Source: Bacillota bacterium
GTDB taxonomy: Bacteria > Bacillota > Clostridia > Lachnospirales > CAG-274
DNA: 64,000 nt
Direction of reading: 5' to 3'
Assembly: GCA_017543265.1 (NCBI GenBank)
Contig: JAFYGI010000060.1
Coordinates: 47,302 to 111,301 of the forward strand
Position numbers and translations under genes: made by a program. The notes below the pieces were generated by a model. That model was not told where the DNA came from. It was given only the letters and a program-made list of their open reading frames with translations, and ran no database searches. Shown here piece by piece: positions 9,553 through 17,481 of this stretch (position 1 is its first letter; each line of letters opens with the position of its first letter).

Positions 9553-9951
9553 ATGACAAAAGTTACACTTACCGAGAAAGAATACGAAGTAATGGAGATA
9601 TTGTGGAAGAGCGAGAAGCCTATGCTTGCAAGCGAAGTAACAAAAAAAGTAAGCCGCGCATCGGGTAACTCGACACATCATTTGCTTAACCGTCTTATGG
9701 AAAAGGGCGTTGTAAAGGTTGCCGGCAATGTGAAGATAGTTAAGGCACAGAGCAGATTATATGCCCCGGCATATACTACGGCGGAATATATCGCAATACA
9801 GGCCGGAGAGATATTTAAGGCCACAACGGGCAAGTTTGATGTTAAAGATATGCTTGCCTGCCTTGTAAAAAAGAATAAGAACAAAAACGATGAGATCATC
9901 AATGAAATAAAGGCATTTATAGACGAATACGAGAAAGGTATAGAGCAATAA
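9553..9951 (+). CDS. BlaI/MecI-family winged-helix repressor
   Basis: DNA-binding transcriptional repressor of the penicillinase-repressor family (132 aa). The N-terminal winged helix is visible in TEKEYEVMEILWKSEKPMLA followed by SEVTKK and NSTHHLLNRLMEKGVVK; the C-terminal half would dimerise and hold the cleavage site. The ATG at 9553 is chosen because GGAGGAAAG (9540-9548) precedes it. An earlier in-frame TTG lies inside the -35 box. Family members repress their own operon and are released when a BlaR1/MecR1 sensor protease signals. No BlaR1-type M56 peptidase or beta-lactamase is next door, so the trigger is unknown. The downstream gene overlaps it in a TAATG junction. Confidence 0.88.
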   Translation: MTKVTLTEKEYEVMEILWKSEKPMLASEVTKKVSRASGNSTHHLLNRLMEKGVVKVAGNVKIVKAQSRLYAPAYTTAEYIAIQAGEIFKATTGKFDVKDMLACLVKKNKNKNDEIINEIKAFIDEYEKGIEQ

Positions 9952-10994
9952 TGTTCACTAATGAAAACATTATAAGATGCCGCAAAAAAATCAAAGCCAG
10001 GCTTGGTATAGGTATACTAAGCCTGTTTGTTATGCTTGCGGTACTGGGTGTGGTCGCATTTGAGGCTAAAAATAAAATGGCGGCCGAAAAGTCGATGGAA
10101 GAGGTGTATCAGGCGCTGTACGAAGCAGACAGGTACGATCCCGTACAGGTGGCGTATATAGATACACAGGAGGAGGTAGTATCCTTTGCGGGCACTGATG
10201 ACGAAAAAGAGCTTTACGATGTTGTTATGGACAAGGATGGCTTTTTATATGTACTAAAGTTGAGCGGCAAGCAGGAAAAGGCGATAAACGACAGCGTGGC
10301 GCAAACAGGCAGCGCACATATAAGGGGCGTTACATCGGAATTCAGAAACAGCGATGCAAGAAGGTTTTTGCTGGAGCAGATGCAGGAGGGTTATCCCGAG
10401 GAGAATATAACAGAGGAAAATCTGGACGACATTACGGGATATTTGCAGCTTAATGTCAAAAACATAAATATTTTAAGTGTTATGGGCAGCGCGAACGGCT
10501 GGTATGCACTTGCTTTAATAGTTGCCTTTATTGTGGCGGTTTTTCTGATACCGACAAGTATTTTTATGCTTGGCAAGGAAAAGAAGCTTGGCATGGATGA
10601 GGTAAAAATGCTGGATGAGGAGATGTCGGCAGGTGCGTCATGGATGCCTACGCTTGAGGCCTATGCAACGGAAAATTATGTTATAGGCGCCGGCAGCGGT
10701 GTGGTGCCGTGCAGATACAGCGATATACTGATGATATACAAGGAAGTACACCGCTATAACGGCATAAAGACCAGCGAGAATATAAAGGTGCTTGATAAAA
10801 GAGGCAATGTTATAGATATTGCAAACATATCCGTAAATTCCTTCCAGAGGATAAAGAGCGATGATATAAACAGCGAGCTGGAATATCTGGGCAACCGTAT
10901 CAGGGAGGCAAACGAAAATGTATATCTCGGATACAATCAACAGGTCTTGCGGGATCTGCAAAAACGTGCCAAAAATGGCGAATTTATGCAGTAG
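9951..10994 (+). CDS. Two-TM membrane protein of unknown function
   Basis: A 347-aa protein whose ATG overlaps the stop of the BlaI-like gene, implying translational coupling. One hydrophobic helix lies at about residues 18-37 and a second at about 183-206. The 145 residues between them are acidic and probably extracytoplasmic. The C-terminal half, about 210-347, is cytoplasmic and contains GAGSGVVPCRYSDILMIYKE, which resembles the PH-like or DUF domain of small clostridial membrane proteins. It has no zinc-protease HExxH, so it is not a BlaR1-like sensor. I infer that it is either the regulator's target or an accessory sensor. Confidence 0.7.
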   Translation: MFTNENIIRCRKKIKARLGIGILSLFVMLAVLGVVAFEAKNKMAAEKSMEEVYQALYEADRYDPVQVAYIDTQEEVVSFAGTDDEKELYDVVMDKDGFLYVLKLSGKQEKAINDSVAQTGSAHIRGVTSEFRNSDARRFLLEQMQEGYPEENITEENLDDITGYLQLNVKNINILSVMGSANGWYALALIVAFIVAVFLIPTSIFMLGKEKKLGMDEVKMLDEEMSAGASWMPTLEAYATENYVIGAGSGVVPCRYSDILMIYKEVHRYNGIKTSENIKVLDKRGNVIDIANISVNSFQRIKSDDINSELEYLGNRIREANENVYLGYNQQVLRDLQKRAKNGEFMQ

Positions 10995-11006
10995 ACAGAG
11001 GTTTTC

Positions 11007-11220
11007 TTCATTAATAAAACATATAAAATCTGAAAAAATCTGTACAATTCTGTGAAAATCTGAAAAAATCTGTGAAAATCTGAAGAAAACATATAAAATC
11101 TGTAAAAATCTGAAAAAAACCTTAAGAAAACGTAATTTTTCATTGACAATTCATTAATAAAACGTTGAAAAACGTTAAAAAACGTTGAAAAACGTTGAAA
11201 AACATATTGAAAACGTTGCC
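11007..11220. repeat. 10-bp-periodic A-tract repeats, predicted curved DNA
   Basis: In the 394-bp gap before the phage cassette, AAAATCTG-type units recur almost exactly every 10 bp from about 11,021 to 11,120. AACGTTGAAA units then recur at 11,161, 11,171, 11,181 and 11,191, with a last copy at 11,212. A 14-bp direct repeat TTCATTAATAAAAC (11,007-11,020 and 11,150-11,163) opens each block. A-tracts in phase with the helix bend DNA. The AACGTT cores are palindromic and could be stacked operators running up to the promoter at 11,207. Confidence 0.75.
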
Positions 11221-11235
11221 CAACCGTGTTATAAT
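11207..11235 (+). promoter_or_regulatory. Promoter at the left edge of the phage cassette
   Basis: TTGAAA (11,207-11,212), a 17-bp spacer, TATAAT (11,230-11,235). Three AACGTT palindromes lie within 30 bp upstream and one lies at the start of the spacer. Confidence 0.75.
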
Positions 11236-11256
11236 GGTATTGTGAAAAGTTGGCAA

Positions 11257-11284
11257 GGGACAGAAGATAACTTCTGTCCCTTTT
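11257..11284 (+). terminator. Strong hairpin plus T-run just after the promoter
   Basis: GGGACAGAAG and CTTCTGTCCC pair perfectly around ATAA and are followed by TTTT. The hairpin begins only about 15-20 nt after the predicted start site, so most transcripts would stop early unless antiterminated. It could instead be a REP-like palindrome, because similar GGGACAG palindromes are dispersed in Firmicutes. Confidence 0.6.
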
Positions 11285-11388
11285 GTTATGGTCAAGTTTG
11301 AAAATCTATTCAAAGCTTACGGCAATTTGTTGTGTAATGCGTGGAGTGATTTTCGGAGGCGGCCTTATTAAAAAAGGAAGGTGATAAA

Positions 11389-11808
11389 ATGGCATTGACG
11401 CCAAAACGCAAAAGGTTCTGTGAAGAATATGTTAAGGACAAGGATGCCCATGCGGCTGCCGTAAGGGCGGGGTATGCGGAAAAAACGGCAAAAAATGCCG
11501 AAAAAAGCATATTGAACAATGTTGAGGTAAGGACATATCTTGCGGAACTGATGCAGGATGACAAGACTGCGGGCGCGGACGAGGTGATAGGATATCTTAG
11601 CTCGGTCATGCGCGGAAAGGAGAAAAACGAGGTGCTTGCACGCATAGGCGGCGGAGCGCAGAGCATTGCGGAAATTGATGTTTCGGCAAGGGAAAGGCTT
11701 AAAGCGGCCGAGCTTTTGGGCAAGCGCTACAATCTTTTCAAGGACAGTCTTGAGGTAAACGGTGTAACAAAGATAATATTTTCGGGCGAGGGTGAGTTGA
11801 GTGAATAA
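11389..11808 (+). CDS. Phage terminase small subunit
   Basis: DNA-recognition subunit of the packaging motor (139 aa). The N-terminus LTPKRKRFCEEYVKDKDAHAAAVRAGYAEKTAKN (first part of an HTH region) is the typical Terminase_2/XtmA opening; the rest is a helical oligomerisation region. The ATG has an AAGGAAGGTG ribosome site. The end overlaps the GTG of the large subunit, the usual coupling of terminase pairs. This is the first gene of the cassette. Confidence 0.92.
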   Translation: MALTPKRKRFCEEYVKDKDAHAAAVRAGYAEKTAKNAEKSILNNVEVRTYLAELMQDDKTAGADEVIGYLSSVMRGKEKNEVLARIGGGAQSIAEIDVSARERLKAAELLGKRYNLFKDSLEVNGVTKIIFSGEGELSE

Positions 11809-13036
11809 AATTTATCTGCCCGATGTTGTCGGAAGAGGCTATGCGGACTACTGGAGCTTTACGGGGCGATACCGTGTGTGCAAGGGCAGCCGTGCAAGCA
11901 AAAAAAGCAAAACGACGGCGCTTAACTTTATTTACAGGCTGATGAAATATCCGCAGGCTAATCTGCTGGTGGTTAGAAAGGTTTTTGCCACCCTCAAAGA
12001 CAGCTGCTACACCGAGCTTAAATGGGCTATACACCGCTTTGGCGCCGACAGCCTGTTTGAGTGCAAATTAAGTCCCCTGGAAATAGTGTATAAGCCTACG
12101 GGACAAAAAATATTCTTCAGGGGTCTGGACGATCCTTTAAAAATAACCTCCATTACGGTATCTACGGGGGCACTTTGCTGGCTGTGGATAGAGGAGGCCT
12201 ATGAGATAAACGACGAAAACGACTTTAATATGGTGGACGAGAGCATCAGAGGACAGGTGCCCGACGGACTTTTTAAACAGGTAACGCTGACTTTTAATCC
12301 ATGGAATGAAAAGCATTGGATAAAGCGGCGTTTTTTTGATGCAAAGGATCCGGAGGTACTGGCCAAGACTACCAACTATATGATAAACGAGTTTTTGGAC
12401 GAAAGCGATATAAGGGTCTTTGAAGAAATGAAAAAAAACAACCCAAGGCGTTACCGTGTGGCCGGGTTGGGTGAATGGGGCATAGTTGAGGGACTGATAT
12501 ACGAGCGCTGGGAGGAACGAAAGTTCAGGGTACGCGATATTGTAAACAGCGATACGCGGGCGGTGTTCGGGCTGGACTTTGGCTATACAAACGACCCGAC
12601 GGCCTTGTTCTGCGGCATAATAGACAAGGCGGCAAAGGAGATATATGTCTTTGACGAGCTGTACGAAAAGGCGCTTAGCACGGAGCAGACCGCGGCAAAG
12701 ATCTGCGCGATGGGCTATGCGAAGGAAATAATAACGGCCGACAGTGCGGAGCCAAGAACCATAGACAGGCTGCGTGAACTGGGCATAAGGCGCATAAAGC
12801 CCGCACGCAAAGGACGCGACAGCATAAACTGCGGCATAGATTTTTTGCAGGACTACAAGATAATAATTGACCCGCGCTGTGAGAATTTTATAAGGGAAAT
12901 AGGAAATTACAGCTGGGAAAAGGACAGAACGGGCAGCAGGATAAACAAGCCCGCTGCGGGGTTCGATCATCTTATGGATGCAATGAGATATGCCGTGGAG
13001 GACTGTGCCGGGGGCGATATATTCAGTTTTTATTAG
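11801..13036 (+). CDS. Phage terminase large subunit (PBSX type)
   Basis: ATPase-nuclease that packages DNA into proheads (411 aa). The N-terminal ATPase has the adenine-binding and P-loop region GSRASKKSKTTALNF and a Walker B-like LCWLWIEEAYE. The C-terminal RNase H-like nuclease shows VFGLDFGYTNDPTA, with its catalytic Asp, a second acidic site in ITADSAEP, and a terminal acidic patch near FDHLMDAMRYAVED. Length and motif order match XtmB-type terminases. It uses a GTG start overlapping the small-subunit gene. No inactivating mutation is seen, so packaging may still work. Confidence 0.94.
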   Translation: MNKIYLPDVVGRGYADYWSFTGRYRVCKGSRASKKSKTTALNFIYRLMKYPQANLLVVRKVFATLKDSCYTELKWAIHRFGADSLFECKLSPLEIVYKPTGQKIFFRGLDDPLKITSITVSTGALCWLWIEEAYEINDENDFNMVDESIRGQVPDGLFKQVTLTFNPWNEKHWIKRRFFDAKDPEVLAKTTNYMINEFLDESDIRVFEEMKKNNPRRYRVAGLGEWGIVEGLIYERWEERKFRVRDIVNSDTRAVFGLDFGYTNDPTALFCGIIDKAAKEIYVFDELYEKALSTEQTAAKICAMGYAKEIITADSAEPRTIDRLRELGIRRIKPARKGRDSINCGIDFLQDYKIIIDPRCENFIREIGNYSWEKDRTGSRINKPAAGFDHLMDAMRYAVEDCAGGDIFSFY

Positions 13037-13051
13037 AAAGGGGGGAGAAAA

Positions 13052-14449
13052 ATGAACTATGCAAATGAAATGTATTGGCTTAAAAGGCTGGAGTACGGCA
13101 GACCGATGACATATACCGAGTATATCGGGCGGCAGATAAGGGAGTTTAAATGCTCGCAGACGTTAAAGGAAATGCTGGACGGTGAAAAATACTTTGCGGG
13201 TGCGCACGACATACTTAAAAGACGGCGCACCGTTATAGGCGGGGACGGAGAGCCCGTGCCCGTTGATAATCTGCCAAACAACAGGGTGGTGGACAACAGA
13301 TACAAGCGGCTTGTCACGCAGAAAAACAATTATCTGCTGGGCAGGCCGCTTGCCGTTTACAGCGAAAACAGAGAGTACGACAAGCTGCTTAACGAAATTT
13401 TCAACAAGGATTTTCAAAGGCTTATGCGTAATATAGGCGAGGATGCACTTAACTGCGGCCTTGGCTGGATGCACGTTTATATCGGGCAAGACGGAAAGCT
13501 TTGCTTCAGACGTTTTAAGCCTTACGAGATCATACCTGCATGGGCCGATGCCGAGCATACTGTTTTGGATCATGCGATAAGAATTTACGAGATAGTTTGC
13601 TACGAGGGCCGAAAAAGCAGGATAGAGGAAAAAATAGAGCTGTATGACAAAAACGGCGTTACCTACTACAAAATGAGCGGCGGCAGGCTCGTGCCCGATG
13701 AGGACAGGCAGCCGCATTGCTATATGTCGTGCGGCGGCATGGATTACAACTGGCAGAGGATACCGCTTATTGCGTTTAAGTATAACGCAAAGGAGATACC
13801 TCTTATAAAGAATGTAAAAACGCTGCAGGACGGCCTGAATATACTTATGAGTAATTTTCAAAACGGTATGGAGGAGGATGTGCGCAATACCATACTTGTA
13901 CTTAAAAATTACGACGGTGAAAATCTGGGTGAGTTCAGGCAAAACCTTGCGGCCTACGGTGCTGTCAAGGTGCGCACGGTGGACGGTGCCGAGGGTGCGG
14001 TGGAAACGCTGCGCATAGACGTAAACAGCGAAAACTACAAGCAGATAATAGAGCTGTTTAAAAGGGCGATAACCGAAAACGGCATGGGCTTTGATGCAAG
14101 CGAACTGCGAAACGGCGGAACGCCTAATCAAATGAACATACAAAGCGTATACAGCGACATAGACCTGGATGCAAACGGTATGGAAACGGAGTTTCAGGCT
14201 GCGTTTGAAAAGCTTTTGTGGTTTGTGGACACATATCTTTACAATACGGGCAAAGGCAGGTTTGACTGCGGTGCCGAGATAGTCTTTAACCGTGATATGC
14301 TTGTGGACGAAAGCAGCGTTATAGAAAACTGCGTTAAGTCAAACGGACTTATAAGCACCGAAACGGTGGTCAAAAATCATCCGTGGGTCAATGATGTATG
14401 CGGTGAGATGAAAAGAATTACTCAGGAAAACAAAGGAAAGGAAGAGTGA
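13052..14449 (+). CDS. Phage portal protein (SPP1 gp6-like)
   Basis: Dodecameric portal at one capsid vertex (465 aa), through which DNA enters and leaves. Family signs include VDNRYKRLVTQKNNYLLGRP near the N-terminus and the central ALNCGLGWMHVY and IPLIAFKYNAKEIP segments. The late ASELRNGGTPNQMNIQSVYS region corresponds to the crown/clip portion. An AAAGGGGGGAG ribosome site sits just before the ATG. It follows the large terminase by 15 bp. Confidence 0.92.
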   Translation: MNYANEMYWLKRLEYGRPMTYTEYIGRQIREFKCSQTLKEMLDGEKYFAGAHDILKRRRTVIGGDGEPVPVDNLPNNRVVDNRYKRLVTQKNNYLLGRPLAVYSENREYDKLLNEIFNKDFQRLMRNIGEDALNCGLGWMHVYIGQDGKLCFRRFKPYEIIPAWADAEHTVLDHAIRIYEIVCYEGRKSRIEEKIELYDKNGVTYYKMSGGRLVPDEDRQPHCYMSCGGMDYNWQRIPLIAFKYNAKEIPLIKNVKTLQDGLNILMSNFQNGMEEDVRNTILVLKNYDGENLGEFRQNLAAYGAVKVRTVDGAEGAVETLRIDVNSENYKQIIELFKRAITENGMGFDASELRNGGTPNQMNIQSVYSDIDLDANGMETEFQAAFEKLLWFVDTYLYNTGKGRFDCGAEIVFNRDMLVDESSVIENCVKSNGLISTETVVKNHPWVNDVCGEMKRITQENKGKEE

Positions 14450-14452
14450 TCT

Positions 14453-14851
14453 ATGAAAGAAAAACTTAAAGGGCTGGGTCTTAACGAACAGCAGACAAAG
14501 GCATTGGAAAAAATATTTCAGGAGCATGAGGCGCAGATAAAGGCGCTTAAGCTTGAAAATGCCGTAAATACCGCGCTTATATGTGCGGGAGCAAAAAACA
14601 AAAAGGCTGTCAGGGCAATGCTTGAGCTGGACAACGCCGAGCTTGACGAAAACGGCATTGTAAAAGGTCTTGACGAACAGATAAAGGCGCTTAAAAAAAG
14701 CGACGGATATATGTTTGAGGAAAGGACAAAGTTTACGGGCGTTGTGCCCGGCGAAAGCAGGGACGGCCTTCCCGGCGGCAAAAACGTAAAGGATATGACC
14801 TATACGGAGCTTGCCGCTTATCTTGAAAACAACCCTAATGCAGAAATTTAA
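14453..14851 (+). CDS. Phage scaffold / GP20-type minor structural protein
   Basis: Short (132 aa), highly charged helical protein between portal and major capsid, the place of the scaffold in SPP1-like phages. The Lys/Glu-rich helices at about residues 5-40 and 60-85 and the DGLPGGKN linker before a short C-terminal helix fit the GP20 family. No separate head protease gene lies between portal and capsid, so head maturation is probably protease-free or the protease has been lost. Confidence 0.75.
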   Translation: MKEKLKGLGLNEQQTKALEKIFQEHEAQIKALKLENAVNTALICAGAKNKKAVRAMLELDNAELDENGIVKGLDEQIKALKKSDGYMFEERTKFTGVVPGESRDGLPGGKNVKDMTYTELAAYLENNPNAEI

Positions 14852-14869
14852 AAAAGGAGATGTAAAACT

Positions 14870-16078
14870 ATGACAAAATTTAATTCAAAAAGCTTTAATC
14901 CGCAGGCGTTTGGTGCTTATGTGGAGAGAATACCCAATGTAACAAGAAGTGAGCTTGCACGCTCGGGCGCTGTGGGCGCAAACGAAAACGCAAGGGTCGC
15001 GCTGTCGGGACAGACGGGCTCGGTATATGCAAGGGTACCGTATTTTGGCAGGATCTCCGCGGCTACTTCGCAGAACAATGACGGCAGCAGCGATATAAGC
15101 GCGACCACGACCACTACCTTTGAGCAGGGTTTTGTGGTGGCATCGCGTATGGACAGCTGGACGGAAAGAAGCTTCAGCAAAAACATAACCGCAGGTGCCG
15201 ATTTTATGGACAGCGTTGCCGCGCAGATAGCCGATTACAAGGCAGAGGTGAAGCAGGGCATACTGCTTAAAATGCTTAAGGGCATTTTCTCCATGAATAC
15301 GGTAGGCAACACGCTTGAAGCAAAGTCGGCTAAGGCCTTTGTTGAAAACCATACATACGATGTGACGGGCACACAGACTGGTCTTGTGGAGGCAACAACG
15401 CTTAATTCCGCAATACAGCAGGCCTGCGGCGACAATATGGACGCATTCAAACTGGTGCTTATGCACTCGGTCGTTGCGACAAACCTTGAAAACCTTAATC
15501 TTATGCGTTTTCTCCAGTACACCGATAATGACGGTATCACAAGAGACCTTAATATAGGCACATGGAACGGCAGAGTCGTACTTATTGACGACGGTATGCC
15601 CGTGGAAAATGTGGAGGCCGAGTATGCGCTGACAAGCGATGAGTCCATTGACAGCAGCAAGACCTATTACACAAGAAGCGGCAGCGGTACTGCGGAAAGT
15701 CCTTATGTATATACGGCGGTTGCCTCACCCGATGTGACCGATATTGCCACATATTACGAAATGACTGCCGCGGCTTACAAGGCATATACGACCTATGTGC
15801 TTGGCGAGGGTGCTGTCATACTTGACAACATCGGTGATTTTGTGCCCTATGAAATGAGCAGAAATCCTGCCAAAAACGGCGGCGAGGACACGCTTTTTGT
15901 ACGCGACAGATATATCTGCGGTGTTGAAGGCATCAGCTTTGAAAAGCCTGTTTCGCTTACAGTTTCCGCGGCCAACAGCGACCTTGCGGACGGCGGCAAC
16001 TGGTGCGTGATAAACGACGGTGTTGATGCGATAGAGGACAAGTCCATTGCCATTGCAAGAATAATCTCGAAGGGCTGA
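14870..16078 (+). CDS. Phage major capsid protein with inserted surface module
   Basis: Shell protein (402 aa) with a HK97-type layout: extended N-arm, a YKAEVKQGILLKMLKG helix, and later RDRYICGVEGISFEKP near the C-terminus. Residues about 250-300 form a separable insertion, DSSKTYYTRSG then YVYTAVASPD then ATYYEM. This small KTYYT...YYE module recurs in gut-phage structural proteins and is likely a surface-exposed decoration. A strong AAAAGGAGATG ribosome site fits the high copy number of a capsid protein. Confidence 0.87.
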   Translation: MTKFNSKSFNPQAFGAYVERIPNVTRSELARSGAVGANENARVALSGQTGSVYARVPYFGRISAATSQNNDGSSDISATTTTTFEQGFVVASRMDSWTERSFSKNITAGADFMDSVAAQIADYKAEVKQGILLKMLKGIFSMNTVGNTLEAKSAKAFVENHTYDVTGTQTGLVEATTLNSAIQQACGDNMDAFKLVLMHSVVATNLENLNLMRFLQYTDNDGITRDLNIGTWNGRVVLIDDGMPVENVEAEYALTSDESIDSSKTYYTRSGSGTAESPYVYTAVASPDVTDIATYYEMTAAAYKAYTTYVLGEGAVILDNIGDFVPYEMSRNPAKNGGEDTLFVRDRYICGVEGISFEKPVSLTVSAANSDLADGGNWCVINDGVDAIEDKSIAIARIISKG

Positions 16079-16464
16079 TGCTTATGAGTACGCAAGAGGT
16101 AAAGGCGAGGCTTGAACAGCTTGGCTACGAGGTGACACAAAGCGACGAGGACGCAATAGAATATGCGGCGGACAGTATACAGGAGCGGATAAGGAACCTT
16201 TGCAATCAAAGCGAAGTACCGGACGAGCTTTACTACAAGTCGATAGATATGGCCTGCGGCGCCTTTTTATCGGGCAAAATGCTGCTTGGCGGCCTTGACG
16301 AATACGACGAGTCAAACGGCAGGCTTATAAAGACGATATCGGAGGGCGACACCACTGTCACCTATGCCGAAAAAAAGAGCTGCGCAAAGCGTGTGGAGGA
16401 GCTTGTTAATTCGCTTAGCGTATCGGACGGCGAGATAATCTGCTGGCGCAGGCTTAAATGGTAA
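16078..16464 (+). CDS. Phage head-tail connector protein (gp6/YqbG-like)
   Basis: A 128-aa helical protein directly after the capsid gene, the position of the adaptor that docks under the portal. It shows ADSIQERIRNLCN and a SIDMACGAFLSGKML helix typical of DNA-packaging/connector proteins. The ATG overlaps the capsid stop codon (ATGA-type). A second in-frame ATG at 16,084 has better spacing to the AAGG site and may be the true start. Confidence 0.75.
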   Translation: MLMSTQEVKARLEQLGYEVTQSDEDAIEYAADSIQERIRNLCNQSEVPDELYYKSIDMACGAFLSGKMLLGGLDEYDESNGRLIKTISEGDTTVTYAEKKSCAKRVEELVNSLSVSDGEIICWRRLKW

Positions 16465-16476
16465 GGAGTGGTCGGC

Positions 16477-16836
16477 ATGAGCATAAAGGATGCGCTTGAA
16501 AGCCTTTATACGGGCGAATGTGTTGTATATGTTATGGAGGATGTTACGCAGGACGGTATAACCACACAAACAAAAAAAGTTTTGTTTACGGGCAAATGCA
16601 GGCTGTCATACAACAAAAAGTACGGCAGTTTGCATGAAAGCGTGCAAACCGATACCTTTGCAAGGTCGGAGCAGACTATAAGGCTTTTCCTGGCAAATGA
16701 TGTTGTTGTACCGGAGGGCAGCCGTATCACCGTAACGCAAAACGGGGTGACGGGCGAGTATATGTCAAGCTCCAAGGCGGCTGTTTACTCAAGCCATCAG
16801 GAGGTGGTGCTGACTGCCGTACACAAATACAGCTGA
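16477..16836 (+). CDS. Phage head-closure protein (YqbH-like)
   Basis: A 119-aa, mostly beta protein in the slot of the head-closure (stopper) protein between adaptor and tail terminator. LFTGKCRLSYNK and EGSRITVTQNGVTGEY fit small beta-barrel head-closure proteins. ATG at 16,477 is preferred over the GTG at 16,468 because AAGGAG ends at 16,468. Assignment rests mainly on synteny with PBSX/skin. Confidence 0.65.
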   Translation: MSIKDALESLYTGECVVYVMEDVTQDGITTQTKKVLFTGKCRLSYNKKYGSLHESVQTDTFARSEQTIRLFLANDVVVPEGSRITVTQNGVTGEYMSSSKAAVYSSHQEVVLTAVHKYS

Positions 16837-16848
16837 GAGGTGAACTTT

Positions 16849-17298
16849 ATGGAATGTATATTGGCAAATGATATAGTTAAGGGCGTATGCAGCGCCCTTA
16901 ACGAATGTTTTGATATTACCGTTTACACCGAAAGGGTGGAACAGGGACTTAAACTGCCGTGTTTTTTTGTTTACTGCAATGACCTGAAGCGCAGACGCTA
17001 CAGAGGAGAGCGATATCTTGCGCAAAACGAGATCTGTATACAGTATGTGCCGGATGATACCGCACGCCTGAATGACGAGATCACAAAAACCACAGAGAAA
17101 CTGTTTTTATGTACAGAATATATAAGGGTGAGCTGCGGCGAGGGCGAGACGGTGCTGAACGGCACGAAGGCACGGGCCGAAAAAGGCGACGGGTACATAA
17201 ACTTTTATGTGAACTATGATATGTTTTACAGCAAAAGTGAAGAGACCGAGCTGATGGAGGTACTGACTATCATTAATGAAGGGAGCGAAACAGCGTGA
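16849..17298 (+). CDS. Phage tail terminator / completion protein
   Basis: A 149-aa alpha/beta protein just before the sheath gene, where skin/PBSX carry the YqbJ-like tail terminator. ITVYTERVEQGLKLPCFFVY matches the start of this family (short helix, then paired beta strands). It would cap the tail and join it to the head. ATG at 16,849 follows GAGAGG with about 7 nt spacing; the GTG at 16,840 sits inside that ribosome site. Confidence 0.7.
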   Translation: MECILANDIVKGVCSALNECFDITVYTERVEQGLKLPCFFVYCNDLKRRRYRGERYLAQNEICIQYVPDDTARLNDEITKTTEKLFLCTEYIRVSCGEGETVLNGTKARAEKGDGYINFYVNYDMFYSKSEETELMEVLTIINEGSETA

Positions 17299-17480
17299 AA
17301 AAAGAAAATGTAAAAAATGATGCCCCTAAGTTTACAAAGGCTGCGCTTGCACAAAGTGCGGCCTTTGGCAAACACAGGGATATTATAACCGCACTTTTCG
17401 GTGACGGAGAGTACACCGCAGAGGAAGCGGAAAAAGCAATAAATGCCTATTTAAACAAAAAAATAAAAGGAGGAATGTAA
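17295..17480 (+). CDS. Small YqzN/YkzM-like phage protein
   Basis: A 61-aa protein resembling the YqzN/YkzM family found directly upstream of the sheath gene in skin and PBSX. Its core is FTKAALAQSAAFGKHRDIIT, then a short helix and AINAYLNKKIKGG. It uses a GTG start overlapping the previous stop, with GAAGGGA upstream. Its role is not known; it may regulate or assist sheath folding. Confidence 0.72.
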   Translation: MKKENVKNDAPKFTKAALAQSAAFGKHRDIITALFGDGEYTAEEAEKAINAYLNKKIKGGM

Positions 17481-17481
17481 A

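Noticed and set aside
10937..11149. Minus-strand 70-codon frame rich in Phe/Tyr
   Set aside because: It only translates the 10-bp AATCTG repeats and overlaps the coding end of the previous gene.
11021..11220. CRISPR-like array
   Set aside because: The repeats are only 10 bp long with no spacers, and no cas genes are present.
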